The notes beneath the pieces were generated by a model that saw only the letters and a program-made list of their open reading frames with translations, made no database searches and was not told the DNA's origin. A stretch of 64,000 nt of DNA, from NCBI RefSeq assembly GCF_009827635.1, contig NZ_WTYW01000001.1:266001-330000 (forward strand). Reading direction: 5' to 3'. A program made the position numbers and the translations under genes. Each line of letters opens with the position of its first letter. The first letter of the stretch is position 1. Source of the stretch: Parapontixanthobacter aurantiacus (GTDB taxonomy: Bacteria > Pseudomonadota > Alphaproteobacteria > Sphingomonadales > Sphingomonadaceae). This document shows positions 27,937 to 36,702 of the stretch, one piece after another.

Positions 27937-28245
27937 ATGATGATGGCTGTCGAGGAACTGACCCGTACCGAACGCGAAAGCTGGCTCTCCGCGCTCAAGA
28001 CGTGGTCCTTGCGCGACGATGAAAAGGCGATCCAGCGCAAGATCGAGTTCGAGAATTTCCGCGAAGCGTTCGCCTTCATGACGAAGGTCGCGATGATCGC
28101 CGAGAAACAGGACCACCATCCCGAATGGTTCAACGTCTATAATCGCGTCGAAATCACCCTTACCACGCATGATGCCGGCGAAGGGGGCGGGCTGTCCTTG
28201 CGCGATACGAAGATGGCGAAGGCGATCGACGCGCTCGTTCAGTAG
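27937..28245 (+). CDS. phhB: 4a-hydroxytetrahydrobiopterin dehydratase
   Basis: Pterin-4a-carbinolamine dehydratase, which regenerates the pterin cofactor of aromatic amino acid hydroxylases. 102 residues, normal length. The active site motif [27 protein letters not shown]-type region contains the conserved His-His-Pro followed by Trp and the later His. Three consecutive ATG codons open the frame, and the first is taken here. No phenylalanine hydroxylase gene is nearby. It converges on the SDR gene. Confidence 0.93.
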   Translation: MMMAVEELTRTERESWLSALKTWSLRDDEKAIQRKIEFENFREAFAFMTKVAMIAEKQDHHPEWFNVYNRVEITLTTHDAGEGGGLSLRDTKMAKAIDALVQ

Positions 28246-28272
28246 CGCCGGGTTCGCTGCCGCGAAACGCCT

Positions 28273-29079
28273 CTAGCGCGCCAACGGTTGCGTGTTGCCG
28301 CGCGACATCTTGCGCAGGCGGCCCGGCATCCATCTTGCGGCGAAGCGCAGCTGCTTGGCAGTCTTGCCGACCGTCGTATGCAGCTTGTCGCCGTGAACCG
28401 CATTCCACGCGGCCTCCGCAACATCCTCGACCGGCGTTATTTCAAGGCCCGCCCCGACCACTCGGTCGCGCACGGCTTCATTGGTTTGGGCATTGGGCAG
28501 CTTGTCGAGCAATGGCGTCTCGATAAAGCTGGGCATGAGATCGCAGACCTTGATCCCGTGTTCCGCCCATTCGGCATCGAGACTTTCGGTGATCCCGCGC
28601 ACTCCAAACTTGGTCGCACAATAGACGCTCATCCCGGCCGAACCGTAGATGCCTGCAGCGCTCGCGATGTTGAGCAGGCAACTCCCCGGCGCGGCTTCCT
28701 TGAGGTGGGGGAAGGCCGCCTGCGCACCGAACAGCACGCCTTTCAGATTGATGTCGAGGCACCGTTCGATCTCTTCGGTGCTGACATCGCTCAGCGAGCC
28801 GCCGACCGGTATGCCGGCATTGTTGACGACGACATCGATCCGCCCGCCCGCCGCGCGGGAAAAGGTGGCAAGCGCCGCGCCCCATGCTTCCCTGTCGCGC
28901 ACGTCGAGATCGTGAACATAGGAATAGCCGCGCGGCAGCCCGTCCTGCGTCCCTTCCATGCCGAGCCGGTCGATGTCGCCCAGGCCCACGAACCATCCGC
29001 GGTTGCCGAAATGCCGCGCGATCGCGCGACCAATGCCCGAACCGCCGCCGGAAATGAAAATCGCCTTGCGCTTGCTCAT
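28273..29079 (-). CDS. SDR-family oxidoreductase
   Basis: Short-chain dehydrogenase/reductase of the classical type, 268 residues. The cofactor motif is GGGSGIG (11-17), the structural motif is NNAG (86-89), and the catalytic residues are Ser140 and YCATK with Tyr153 and Lys157. The Asp in GDID after beta-2 suggests NAD rather than NADP preference. The C-terminus is basic (RFAARWMPGRLRKMSRGN) and could touch the membrane. The substrate cannot be deduced. Confidence 0.92.
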   Translation of the reverse strand: MSKRKAIFISGGGSGIGRAIARHFGNRGWFVGLGDIDRLGMEGTQDGLPRGYSYVHDLDVRDREAWGAALATFSRAAGGRIDVVVNNAGIPVGGSLSDVSTEEIERCLDINLKGVLFGAQAAFPHLKEAAPGSCLLNIASAAGIYGSAGMSVYCATKFGVRGITESLDAEWAEHGIKVCDLMPSFIETPLLDKLPNAQTNEAVRDRVVGAGLEITPVEDVAEAAWNAVHGDKLHTTVGKTAKQLRFAARWMPGRLRKMSRGNTQPLAR

Positions 29080-29117
29080 TTGACTACCCCTCCTGACGGG
29101 CGCGCTATCCTAGCTTT

Positions 29118-31067
29118 TCAGCCTTGCGTCAAACCCCGAACGAACTCCTCGCCGGTGACGACCTGGGCGCTCGATGCCTCGATGGTTGCATTGACTGGTT
29201 CGGCCCGGCCACCGAGGCAGTTCGCGAGGAAATTCTCGGTGATAGCATTGAAAGCAATGCTGTTTTCCGGCTTGGCGAAGCCATGTCCCTCGTCGGGGAA
29301 AAGAATGTAGGTGACCGCGATGTCCTTAGCCTGCATGGCGGCAACGATCTGATCGCTCTCGGCCTTGTTGACGCGCGGATCATTCGCACCCTGACCGATC
29401 AGAAGGGGGCGTTTGATCTTCTCAGCGCTGTGCAGCGGCGACCGTTCCTTGAGCAGCGCCAGCCCCTCTTCCGTGTTCGGATTGCCCATGCGATCGTGGA
29501 ACTGGCGGATGACCGGCTCCCAGTAGGGCGGGATCGTTTCGAGCAGCGTTTCGAGGTTGCTCGGCCCGACGATGTCGATGCCGCACGCGAATGTCTCGGG
29601 CGTGAAGGTCAGTCCCGCAAGAGCGGCATATCCGCCATAGGAGCCGCCCATGATGGCGACCTTGTCCGGATGCGCTATGCCTTCGTCGACCGCCCAGTCG
29701 ACCGCATCGATGAGGTCGTCCTGCATTCGGGCGCCCCATTCGAGATTGCCCGCTTCGATGAAGCGTTTGCCGAAGCCGGTGGAGCCGCGGAAATTCACCG
29801 ATAGCACGGCATATCCGCGATTTGCGAGCCACTGATGATAGGCATTGTAACCGTAGCTGTCGCGCGCCCATGGTCCGCCATGCACCAGGAGGACCATCGG
29901 CAAGGGAGAGGTCGGGCGCTTAGTGTCCGCAGCATTCGCGATCTGCGGCAGGGTCAGATAGCTCGGCAAGACGAGACCGTCTCGCGCGCGTATCTCCACC
30001 GCTTGCATGGGCTGTAATGGCGCACCTTCGAGCTGCGGGCGTCCCGTGTAGAAGTCCACGAGCGTTTCTTCGTCGCGGTCGTAAACATATGTCCGTGTCG
30101 GTTCGGTCAGCGGGTCGTTCCAGACGATCCAGATACGATTGTCGTCGGTCCTGCTCGAAATTCCGAAGTCACCTTCGAGACGTGCGCCGAGCCAATGCAA
30201 CGACCGACCGATCTCCTCGTCTAGAGCGGTCCATTCGGTCGTCAGATACTCGACCGAATACGCCTGAACTTCGCCCGTGTCGCGATCGCGTATCGTGCCG
30301 CCAATATCCGCCTTTTCATGTTCCGCGACCTGCGTCGTCGCTCCGGTCTCCCAGTCCATTGCAGTCAAGGCGGCGGTATCGCGATCGCGGCTGTCGAGCC
30401 AGTAAAGCGTCTTTCCGTCGCGGGTGAATCCCGCCGGGCCGGTCGTCAGCGCATCGTCGAGATCGGTCGCAACGAAGGGCTCTTCCTCGACCCTCCCATC
30501 GTTCATGCGGAAGAAGTCCTGCCCGCCTGCCTCGTTCGGTCGGATCGCCATGCGCAGGTTCAGATCGTCGTCGGCGAGGAACCCCGCATAGCTGTCGTTC
30601 TCGAACACTTTTGACAATTCGCCATCGTCGAGATTGAGCATCCAGATATCGTGAAAGCGCGCATCCCGGTTGTTAAGGCCGATCAAGATCCTGTCGCGCA
30701 GTCTTCTCGATGTTCCTACGATCTGCACGCGCGTATCCTCGAACAGCGTCAGGGTTCGCTCTTTGCCGGTTTGGAGATTGACCTGATAAAGCAGGTAATT
30801 CTCGTCCCCGTCCTTGTCCTGAATGTATAGGAGGCTGTCCGATTTCGGCGACCAGGTATAGCTGCTGATCGGGCGGTCGCCGGAATGCGTCATCGCTCGT
30901 GCGTCGTCCGGCTGGTGGCTCGGCGCGATCCAGATGTTGAGGACGCCATCTAGCGGGGCGAGCCAGCTCAACCACTTGCCGTCCGGACTGATCTGGCCTC
31001 CTGCCCGTTCGGGATTGCCGAACAGATGTTCGCGGGGGATGAGGGGCAGTTCAGCGTTGTCTGTCAT
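29118..31067 (-). CDS. S9-family serine peptidase (acylaminoacyl-peptidase type)
   Basis: Prolyl-oligopeptidase-family enzyme of 649 residues. The N-terminal beta-propeller shows DPP-like repeats (ISPDGKWLSWLAPLDGVLNIW, YTWSPKSDSLLYIQDKDGDENY). The C-terminal alpha/beta hydrolase has GGPWARDSYGYNAYHQW for the oxyanion region, the nucleophile in GGSYGGYAA (Ser476), the Asp in QGANDPRVNKAESD and the His in FPDEGHGF. No signal peptide is visible, so it is probably cytoplasmic and degrades peptides. It lies in the same orientation as the SDR gene 38 bases downstream. Confidence 0.93.
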   Translation of the reverse strand: MTDNAELPLIPREHLFGNPERAGGQISPDGKWLSWLAPLDGVLNIWIAPSHQPDDARAMTHSGDRPISSYTWSPKSDSLLYIQDKDGDENYLLYQVNLQTGKERTLTLFEDTRVQIVGTSRRLRDRILIGLNNRDARFHDIWMLNLDDGELSKVFENDSYAGFLADDDLNLRMAIRPNEAGGQDFFRMNDGRVEEEPFVATDLDDALTTGPAGFTRDGKTLYWLDSRDRDTAALTAMDWETGATTQVAEHEKADIGGTIRDRDTGEVQAYSVEYLTTEWTALDEEIGRSLHWLGARLEGDFGISSRTDDNRIWIVWNDPLTEPTRTYVYDRDEETLVDFYTGRPQLEGAPLQPMQAVEIRARDGLVLPSYLTLPQIANAADTKRPTSPLPMVLLVHGGPWARDSYGYNAYHQWLANRGYAVLSVNFRGSTGFGKRFIEAGNLEWGARMQDDLIDAVDWAVDEGIAHPDKVAIMGGSYGGYAALAGLTFTPETFACGIDIVGPSNLETLLETIPPYWEPVIRQFHDRMGNPNTEEGLALLKERSPLHSAEKIKRPLLIGQGANDPRVNKAESDQIVAAMQAKDIAVTYILFPDEGHGFAKPENSIAFNAITENFLANCLGGRAEPVNATIEASSAQVVTGEEFVRGLTQG

Positions 31068-31140
31068 GAATTTCCGTCATTTAGGGCGGGGTGGGTTCTG
31101 CCCAGATAGACTGCGTTCTCGGCTTGGCAAGCGTTGGGGG

Positions 31141-31758
31141 TCACAGGGCCGGGTTGGCGTAGACGTGCCAGGTGAAGATGGCGAGCGCGCCGCGATGCGG
31201 GCGCCATTGCTCGCTCAATTCGCGAAGCATCCTTTCGTCGGGTCGCGTTTCGTGGCCGAGGATTTTGCCGAGCCCGACCTGAACCGCGAGGTCTCCGGCT
31301 GGCCAGACGTCCTGCCTGCCTTCCGCGAACAAAAGGTAGATTTCCGCTGACCAGCGACCGATACCCTTGATCTTGACGAGTTCGGCAATCGCCTCTTCGT
31401 CGTCCGTGGGCAAGGTGTCGAGGTCGATTGCGCCTGTTCTGACGAGTTCGCAGAGCGACCGGACATAGCCCTGTTTCTGCCGTGACAACCCGCAGGACCG
31501 CAACTCCTCGTCGCTCGCTTCGAGCATGAGCCGGGGCGGCATCTCAACGCCGAATGTCCCTTCCAGTTTGCTCCAGACGGAGGCCGCGGCAGCGACGCTG
31601 ACCTGCTGGCCGACAATGGTGCGCAGAAGGGTGCGATAGCCTGTCTCGCGGTGGCGTGGTTCGGGGTAGCCGCAACGCTCCAATGCAAGGGCAATGCCCG
31701 GCTCGCGGGCGGCAAGGGCATCGAGCCCTTCCTCGATTTGCGCGGTGGTGAGACCCAT
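31141..31758 (-). CDS. DNA-3-methyladenine glycosylase II (AlkA-type, HhH-GPD)
   Basis: Base excision repair glycosylase removing alkylated purines. 205 residues from ATG 31758. It has [22 protein letters not shown] near residues 41-62, the helix-hairpin-helix [16 protein letters not shown] (129-144), and the catalytic Asp156 in [11 protein letters not shown]. It lacks the N-terminal extra domain of E. coli AlkA. A GTG at 31794 would add 12 residues. It is divergent from the ferredoxin gene. Confidence 0.9.
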   Translation of the reverse strand: MGLTTAQIEEGLDALAAREPGIALALERCGYPEPRHRETGYRTLLRTIVGQQVSVAAAASVWSKLEGTFGVEMPPRLMLEASDEELRSCGLSRQKQGYVRSLCELVRTGAIDLDTLPTDDEEAIAELVKIKGIGRWSAEIYLLFAEGRQDVWPAGDLAVQVGLGKILGHETRPDERMLRELSEQWRPHRGALAIFTWHVYANPAL

Positions 31759-31832
31759 GAAACCCCTGTCCTTCGTGCGACTTGCCAAACTCACTTGTCT
31801 TGCCTAGCGCACCTGCGTGCTCGTCATCTCAA

Positions 31833-31844
31833 GCGCAATTGCGC
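31833..31844. promoter_or_regulatory. 12-base perfect palindrome upstream of the ferredoxin gene
   Basis: GCGCAATTGCGC, a perfect 12-base palindrome ending 22 bases before the ferredoxin ATG in the 108-base divergent gap. The position suits a dimeric regulator, but no specific one can be named. Confidence 0.3.
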
Positions 31845-31866
31845 CAAAAATACGGACCGACAAGAT

Positions 31867-32184
31867 ATGCCTACCCTGAATGTTACCAACCGAGAAGGCC
31901 AGGAAACCGCAGTCGAGGTGGAAGACGGCCTGACGGTAATGGAAGCCATTCGTGACAACGGCTTTGACGAATTGCTCGCGCTGTGTGGCGGTTGCTGTTC
32001 CTGCGCGACGTGCCACGTTCATGTCGATCCCTCCTTCAAGGACAAGCTGCCCGCGATGAGCGAGGATGAGGACGACCTGCTCGAAAGCAGCGATCACCGC
32101 ACCGAGAATTCCCGTCTCGGATGCCAGATACCCTTCACCGACGCGCTCGACGGGTTGCGGGTCACCATCGCACCCGAAGACTGA
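31867..32184 (+). CDS. 2Fe-2S ferredoxin (adrenodoxin type)
   Basis: Small electron carrier of 105 residues. The cluster ligands follow the adrenodoxin pattern Cys40-x5-Cys46-x2-Cys49 and Cys86 ([25 protein letters not shown]). Two extra cysteines (43, 44) lie inside the loop. Acidic residues around 66-72 (MSEDEDDLL) match the surface that meets ferredoxin reductases and P450 or Rieske partners. The ATG at 31867 gives the usual MPxLxVxxREG beginning. The partner enzyme is not in the window. Confidence 0.93.
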   Translation: MPTLNVTNREGQETAVEVEDGLTVMEAIRDNGFDELLALCGGCCSCATCHVHVDPSFKDKLPAMSEDEDDLLESSDHRTENSRLGCQIPFTDALDGLRVTIAPED

Positions 32185-32245
32185 ATTCCCGGCTTGAAAG
32201 CCTATCTGCATTGTCCCCGTCCCCCGTGTTGCCTAAGTCATTGAC

Positions 32246-33262
32246 ATGAATGCACCGGACCGCGCCGAAGAAACCCTGAAGCTGATCGGCAACACGCCGC
32301 TCGTCCGTCTGGAAGGGCCGAGCAAGGCGGCGGGCTGCGACATCTACGGCAAGTGCGAATTTACCAATCCCGGCGCCTCGGTGAAGGATCGTGCGGCGCT
32401 CAGGATCGTCCGCGATGCCGAGGAAACGGGCGCCTTGCAGCCGGGCGGAACGATCGTCGAAGGCACCGCCGGAAACACCGGAATTGGCCTCGCGCTGGTC
32501 GGCAATGCGCTGGGCTACGACACGATTATCGTGATGCCCGAAACGCAGAGCCGCGAGAAGATGGACACACTGCGGGCGCTGGGGGCGAAGCTCGTCCTCG
32601 TCCCTGCCGCACCCTTCGCAAATCCGGGGCATTTCGTGCATACCTCGCGGCGGCTGGCGGAGGAAACCGAGGGTGCGATCTGGGCGAACCAGTTCGACAA
32701 TACCTCCAACCGCAAGGCGCATATCGACACCACGGCCGAGGAAATCTGGCAGCAGATGGATGGACGGATCGACGGTTTCACCTGTGCCGCCGGGACCGGC
32801 GGGACGATCGCAGGTGTCGGGCTGGGCCTCAAAAACCACAATGAAAACATTACGATAGCGCTGACCGACCCGCACGGAGCAGCGCTCTATAACTATTACG
32901 CGCATGGCGAGCTGCAATCTGAAGGCTCGTCCGTTGCGGAAGGCATCGGGCAAGGGCGGATTACCGCCAATCTCGAGGGGGCGCCGATCGACACGCAGTT
33001 CCGCATTTCCGATGAGGAAGGCCTCGAATGGGTCGCGAAACTGCTGCGCGAGGAGGGTCTTTGCCTCGGCCTTTCTTCGGGCATCAACGTTGCTGGAGCC
33101 ATCGCGCTTGGCAAGCAACTGGTCGCCGAAGGACGCGACAATCCGCGCGTCGTCACGATCCTGTGCGACACGGGATTTCGTTATCTTTCAACGCTCTACA
33201 ACCCGCAATGGCTCGAGGAAAAGGGCCTGCCCGTATTCGACTGGCTGCGCGAAAACGACTGA
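32246..33262 (+). CDS. cysK: Cysteine synthase A (O-acetylserine sulfhydrylase family)
   Basis: PLP enzyme making cysteine from O-acetylserine and sulfide. 338 residues. The PLP lysine is Lys47 in TNPGASVKDRAAL, the substrate loop is EGTAGNTGIGLA, the phosphate-binding loop is GTGGTIAGVG, and the C-terminal SSGINVAGA is typical. TAGNTG replaces the more usual TSGNTG, a change seen in some alphaproteobacterial members. It fits with the sulfate-reduction genes at the other end of the window, though it is not in one operon with them. Confidence 0.92.
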   Translation: MNAPDRAEETLKLIGNTPLVRLEGPSKAAGCDIYGKCEFTNPGASVKDRAALRIVRDAEETGALQPGGTIVEGTAGNTGIGLALVGNALGYDTIIVMPETQSREKMDTLRALGAKLVLVPAAPFANPGHFVHTSRRLAEETEGAIWANQFDNTSNRKAHIDTTAEEIWQQMDGRIDGFTCAAGTGGTIAGVGLGLKNHNENITIALTDPHGAALYNYYAHGELQSEGSSVAEGIGQGRITANLEGAPIDTQFRISDEEGLEWVAKLLREEGLCLGLSSGINVAGAIALGKQLVAEGRDNPRVVTILCDTGFRYLSTLYNPQWLEEKGLPVFDWLREND

Positions 33263-33513
33263 AACGCGGCGGAAGTCGTTCCGCGCTTCATTGATGCCTA
33301 AAGTGCTCTCAAGGATGTCGAGACCCTATCAAGCGGCGGTGAGGCAGGCATGATTGGCGGCAGTATCGCGGGGCCGAAACCTGACTATGAGAGTACCCCA
33401 AAAATCGCCTCGCGAAACTTCGCCGACGTGACTTTCCAACAGCCCCTCTGCGCTCGCTTCGATAGCGATTGACCTTCGGCAGGGCGGGACTAGACTCCGC
33501 AGCGAGCACGATA

Positions 33514-33966
33514 ATGGCCTATACCACCGACATTCTGCGCCGCCTGACGGCGTCCTCGAAAAGCGAAGCCAGAAAAAGCGGCAATCGCCGCAGCGGGGCG
33601 AATGCCAACCGGCTCGGCTTTCAGCGTCATACCCTGTCGGGCCAGCAGTCGGTCCAGCGGTTGCAGATCGGCGGCACCGGCATCCTCGTCATGCTGCTGC
33701 TGGTGGGCCTTGCCAATATCGTCAACCAGCGCGCGATGATGGCCGACGAGCGGGCGGTTCCAGAAGCGGCCGCTCCGATCGAGGCCGAGACGCCGCGCAG
33801 CGAGCAAAGCGCCGATCCGCTGGTCGAGGCCGGGGTCGTTCCCGACCTTCCCGATCGTCCCGCGACCGAAGTTGCGCAGGAGCCGGCCATCGTTCCCGAG
33901 CAATCGGGCGGGGCGGGGCAGGGCGCGCCGCGCGGCGGTTCCGCGCCATCGGCATCGGGCAACTGA
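33514..33966 (+). CDS. Uncharacterised single-span membrane protein preceding the dcw cluster
   Basis: 150 residues from ATG 33514. The N-terminus is basic (MAYTTDILRRLTASSKSEARKSGNRRSGANANRLG), and one membrane helix follows at about residues 54-73 (GTGILVMLLLVGLANIVNQ). The rest, predicted periplasmic, is Pro/Glu/Ala-rich and disordered, ending in a Gly/Ser/Ala tail. No family is recognised. The next gene starts 5 bases after its stop, so the two probably form an operon. The charge distribution predicts N-terminus in, C-terminus out. Confidence 0.75.
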   Translation: MAYTTDILRRLTASSKSEARKSGNRRSGANANRLGFQRHTLSGQQSVQRLQIGGTGILVMLLLVGLANIVNQRAMMADERAVPEAAAPIEAETPRSEQSADPLVEAGVVPDLPDRPATEVAQEPAIVPEQSGGAGQGAPRGGSAPSASGN

Positions 33967-33971
33967 GCAAC

Positions 33972-34790
33972 ATGCGGATATTTGCGCGGGCGGGCGTCCT
34001 TGCCCTTGCCATGATGCTTTCAAGCGGATGCAGCAACGGCGCGGGTCAGGCGGGCGGCGAAACCGCGCTAGCCGATCCTGCGAGGCAAGATCCGGCGGCG
34101 CAGACAAGCGAACCGCGGCTGGGCCTCGTCACCAGCCTGCCGATCTATTGGACGGGAGCGTCCGGGGTCGCGGACATTCTTTCAGCGCAAGGCGAGGTCC
34201 ATTGGGTCCGGCAAGACCTCGAACGCGCATACGTGCTCGTTCCGCTCGATACGCTGGCGGCACAGGGCGAGGGGGGCACCATCGAACCCTCCGCCGGGCT
34301 TGCCGGATTGAAGCGCCTGTTCGTGGCGCAACCACGTGCGCTCTCACCGGCCGACAATGTCGCGCTCGACGAGTGGGTGCGCGGCGGTGGCTCGCTGCTG
34401 TTCGTCATCGACCCGATGCTGACCGAACATTCCGAGTTCGGCATCGGCGACCCGCGCCGACCGACCGATGTAGGGCTGGTTCCGCCGGTGTTCGCACGCT
34501 GGGGCCTGGCGATGACTTACGAACCGTCGCCTGACGGCAACCCCTCGACGTTCGACCTCGACGATACAGAGATTGTCGCCTTCGAATATGGCGAACTGGC
34601 GGTCCGGGATGCGAGCGGTCCGGCAAGCCGATGCCAGATCCTCGCGCAGGGTCTGGTCGCAGCCTGCACCATCGGCAAGGGCCGCGCGGTGATCGTCGCC
34701 GATGCGTCGTTCCTGGAACCAGACGAGGAGCCGGTCGAGGATCGCCCAGCTTTGCAAGCTCTGCTCGCCCTCGCGTTCGACAGGAACTGA
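33972..34790 (+). CDS. Lipoprotein resembling the ABC-transport auxiliary (GldG-like) domain
   Basis: 272 residues. The N-terminal lipobox MLSSGC (Cys at residue 20) marks a lipoprotein. The body resembles the uncharacterised ABC transport auxiliary/GldG-like domain: LGLVTSLPIYWTG, then ALSPADNVALDEWVRGGGSLLFVIDPM, VPPVFARWGLAM and GKGRAVIVADASFLEP. Such domains usually accompany ABC transporters, but no transporter gene is adjacent. It is paired with the small membrane protein just upstream, and both precede the dcw control region. Function unknown. Confidence 0.75.
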   Translation: MRIFARAGVLALAMMLSSGCSNGAGQAGGETALADPARQDPAAQTSEPRLGLVTSLPIYWTGASGVADILSAQGEVHWVRQDLERAYVLVPLDTLAAQGEGGTIEPSAGLAGLKRLFVAQPRALSPADNVALDEWVRGGGSLLFVIDPMLTEHSEFGIGDPRRPTDVGLVPPVFARWGLAMTYEPSPDGNPSTFDLDDTEIVAFEYGELAVRDASGPASRCQILAQGLVAACTIGKGRAVIVADASFLEPDEEPVEDRPALQALLALAFDRN

Positions 34791-34900
34791 ACCGCCGAAA
34801 TTCCCCCGAAACCGCTGGCCGTTTCCGCTTTGCGAAGCGAGTCGAGCCATTCGGGGATATTGCGGGAAAATAGCCACACTTCGCGTTTCGAGCCGGGGAA

Positions 34901-34927
34901 TTGACGGGAATGGCCCGTCCGGATAAT
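34901..34927 (+). promoter_or_regulatory. Candidate sigma-70 promoter in the dcw control region
   Basis: TTGACG at 34901-34906 and GATAAT at 34922-34927, each one base from consensus, with a 15-base spacer that is a little short. It lies 342 bases before the mraZ GTG, upstream of the DnaA boxes. Confidence 0.4.
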
Positions 34928-34940
34928 GCCGCGGACAGCC

Positions 34941-34949
34941 TGTGGATAA
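34941..34949 (-). promoter_or_regulatory. DnaA box 1 (perfect consensus)
   Basis: TGTGGATAA, i.e. TTATCCACA on the reverse strand, the exact high-affinity DnaA box. Same orientation as box 2, 45 bases away. Confidence 0.6.
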
Positions 34950-34985
34950 GCCTGAAAATCGACGGAAATCAGGCCTCGATCAGGG

Positions 34986-34994
34986 TGTGGATAA
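34986..34994 (-). promoter_or_regulatory. DnaA box 2 (perfect consensus)
   Basis: A second TGTGGATAA, exact match to TTATCCACA on the reverse strand. It is followed within 30 bases by an AT-rich tract. Confidence 0.6.
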
Positions 34995-35078
34995 GCGATG
35001 TTTCCGGTTCGTTCGAACTGGCCAAACTTAATTTATGTCACGCACAAGAATGTAAGAAAATCAAATAGATAACACAAA

Positions 35079-35104
35079 TTCCCGTGTTTTCCCGTCTTTT
35101 TCCC
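35079..35104. promoter_or_regulatory. Candidate MraZ operator: three phased TTCCC repeats
   Basis: TTCCC repeats with CCC at 35081, 35091 and 35102, so the spacing is 10 and 11 bases. On the other strand they read GGGAA. E. coli MraZ binds direct TGGGN repeats separated by 5-base spacers, that is at one helical turn. The match in core and phasing suggests mraZ autoregulation, about 165-190 bases before its start. Confidence 0.4.
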
Positions 35105-35269
35105 TTCCATCCCCGCACGGCCCGCGTTATCACAGTGATCTATCGAACTTGGCTTGATCGGTCTGCGGACCGGCAGGGGGGGTCTCGCGCTCGACAATCC
35201 ATCGGGCGTCAACGGCGAAGCCTTGTTCGGAAAGGGAGTGCGAGCCGAGCGGCAAGGACGGGACGTAAC

Positions 35270-35761
35270 GTGTTTTTCGGAGGTTACAGCGGACAAGCTT
35301 ATTCGCCGGCGGGCGATAAGGGTCGCTTTGTGCTTCCGCCCCTGTTCCGCAAGGCGGTGAAGGAATCGTCCGAGGGGCGCACGCTCTGCCTCGTCAAGCA
35401 TGACCGCTGGAATTGCCTCACCGGCTTCGGCCTGTCGCGCAAGAACGAACTCGACGCCCAGCTCGACCGCGAGGAAGAACTCGCCGCGCAGAAAGGCGCC
35501 GACTTCGACCGCGACATGCGCGCATTCCAGCTGTTCGGCTTTCTCGAAGTCCCGTTCGACGACAGCGGGCGGTTCGTCATGCCCGACCACCTGAAGAGCC
35601 TCGCGCAGATCGAGGACGGTCTTTATTTCCAGGGCGCAGGCCGGTTCTTCACGATCTGGGCACCGCAACAGCTTCAGGCGATGGGCCCGGAATGGGAAAG
35701 CGCCAAGGCAGCGTGCAGCAACCTCGTCGCCGAAGCCGAAGCCAAGGGGCGCAAGAAGTGA
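35270..35761 (+). CDS. mraZ: Transcriptional regulator MraZ
   Basis: Ring-forming DNA-binding protein with two AbrB-like SpoVT folds, regulator of the division and cell wall cluster. 163 residues from GTG 35270, preceded by AAGGACGGGACG. Family motifs are [22 protein letters not shown] near the start (DxKGR-type), then [34 protein letters not shown] (the second repeat). It is the first gene of the dcw run, and its stop overlaps the rsmH GTG. Confidence 0.93.
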   Translation: MFFGGYSGQAYSPAGDKGRFVLPPLFRKAVKESSEGRTLCLVKHDRWNCLTGFGLSRKNELDAQLDREEELAAQKGADFDRDMRAFQLFGFLEVPFDDSGRFVMPDHLKSLAQIEDGLYFQGAGRFFTIWAPQQLQAMGPEWESAKAACSNLVAEAEAKGRKK

Positions 35762-36702
35762 GCGCCGCACAGCCCCACATCCCCGTACTCCTCGACGAAG
35801 TCGTCGCCGCGCTCGATCCGCAGCCGGGCGACGTGCTGGTCGATGCGACTTTCGGCGCCGGCGGTTATACGCGCGCGCTGCTCGATCGCGGCGCGACGGT
35901 CCATGCCTTCGACAGGGATCCCGATGCGATAGCTTCGGGTCGCACCTGGCGCGAGACGGAGGAAAATCCGCCGCGCCTTGTCCTTCACGCGCACCGTTTC
36001 TCGCAGATGGTCGCCACGCTCGCCGATGTCGGCGTCGCCGCCGTTGACGGCGTCGTCATGGATATCGGCGTATCTTCCATGCAACTCGATCAGGCAGAGC
36101 GCGGCTTCGCCTTTTCGAGCGACGGACCGCTCGACATGAGAATGAGCCAGTCGGGCACGAGCGCCGCCGACTTCCTCAACGAAGCGGACGCCGACACGAT
36201 TGCCGACGTGCTCTATCAGTATGGCGAAGAGCGGCAGTCGCGGCGGATCGCAAGAGCCATCGTGGCCGCCCGCCCGCTGGAGACGACGGGCGATCTCGCC
36301 CGCGTGGTACGCGGCGCGCTCGGCTACCGCGAAGGTGCGCCGAAAGACCCGGCGACGCGCAGCTTCCAGGCGGTTCGTATCCATGTGAACGGCGAACTCG
36401 ACGAATTGCGCGACGGCCTGTTCGCGGCGGAAACGCTGCTGCGTCCGGGCGGTCGGCTGGCCGTCGTCAGCTTCCACAGCCTCGAGGACCGCATCGTGAA
36501 ACGCTTCCTGCGCGAAGCCGCGGGAGAACGGCAGGGCTCGCGCCATCTGCCGCAGACCTCCGGCGAGCCAGCGATCTTCACCGACATCGGGAAAGCGGTG
36601 CGCGCCACGAAGGACGAGATCGCCCGCAATCCCCGTTCGCGCTCGGCCATTTTGCGCCGCGGCGTGCGTACCGCCGAACCCGCCCGGAGAATGGCAGCAT
36701 GA
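35758..36702 (+). CDS. rsmH: 16S rRNA (cytosine-1402-N4)-methyltransferase RsmH
   Basis: Methylates C1402 in the decoding centre of 16S rRNA; formerly MraW. 314 residues from GTG 35758 (GTGA overlap with mraZ). The family opening [13 protein letters not shown] is present, with the SAM motif [15 protein letters not shown], and [28 protein letters not shown], then [14 protein letters not shown] and [15 protein letters not shown]. The stop overlaps the ftsL ATG. Confidence 0.97.
   Translation: MSAAQPHIPVLLDEVVAALDPQPGDVLVDATFGAGGYTRALLDRGATVHAFDRDPDAIASGRTWRETEENPPRLVLHAHRFSQMVATLADVGVAAVDGVVMDIGVSSMQLDQAERGFAFSSDGPLDMRMSQSGTSAADFLNEADADTIADVLYQYGEERQSRRIARAIVAARPLETTGDLARVVRGALGYREGAPKDPATRSFQAVRIHVNGELDELRDGLFAAETLLRPGGRLAVVSFHSLEDRIVKRFLREAAGERQGSRHLPQTSGEPAIFTDIGKAVRATKDEIARNPRSRSAILRRGVRTAEPARRMAA

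Larger units (their letters stand above)
34791..35269 (+). promoter_or_regulatory. 479-base non-coding control region before mraZ
   Basis: No convincing gene lies here. The stretch holds a sigma-70-like promoter, two perfect DnaA boxes, an AT-rich tract (about 35025-35080) that stands out in this high-GC genome, three phased TTCCC repeats and a small palindrome (ATCAC-A-GTGAT, 35129-35139). An in-frame open extension upstream of mraZ from 35084 is rejected as coding because its sequence has no MraZ counterpart. It is probably the main promoter and regulator region of the dcw operon, with a long leader. Confidence 0.6.

Noticed and set aside
33269-33284. Hairpin GCGGAA / TTCCGC after cysK as a terminator
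   Set aside because: The stem is only 6 bases and no T run follows.
34791-35269. Chromosomal replication origin
   Set aside because: Only two DnaA boxes are present, and the usual alphaproteobacterial origin neighbours (hemE and others) are absent. Regulation of the dcw operon is a simpler reading.
35084-35269. Extension of the mraZ frame upstream to 35084
   Set aside because: The extra 62 residues are basic and have no counterpart in MraZ, and the GTG at 35270 gives the normal N-terminus with a good ribosome site.
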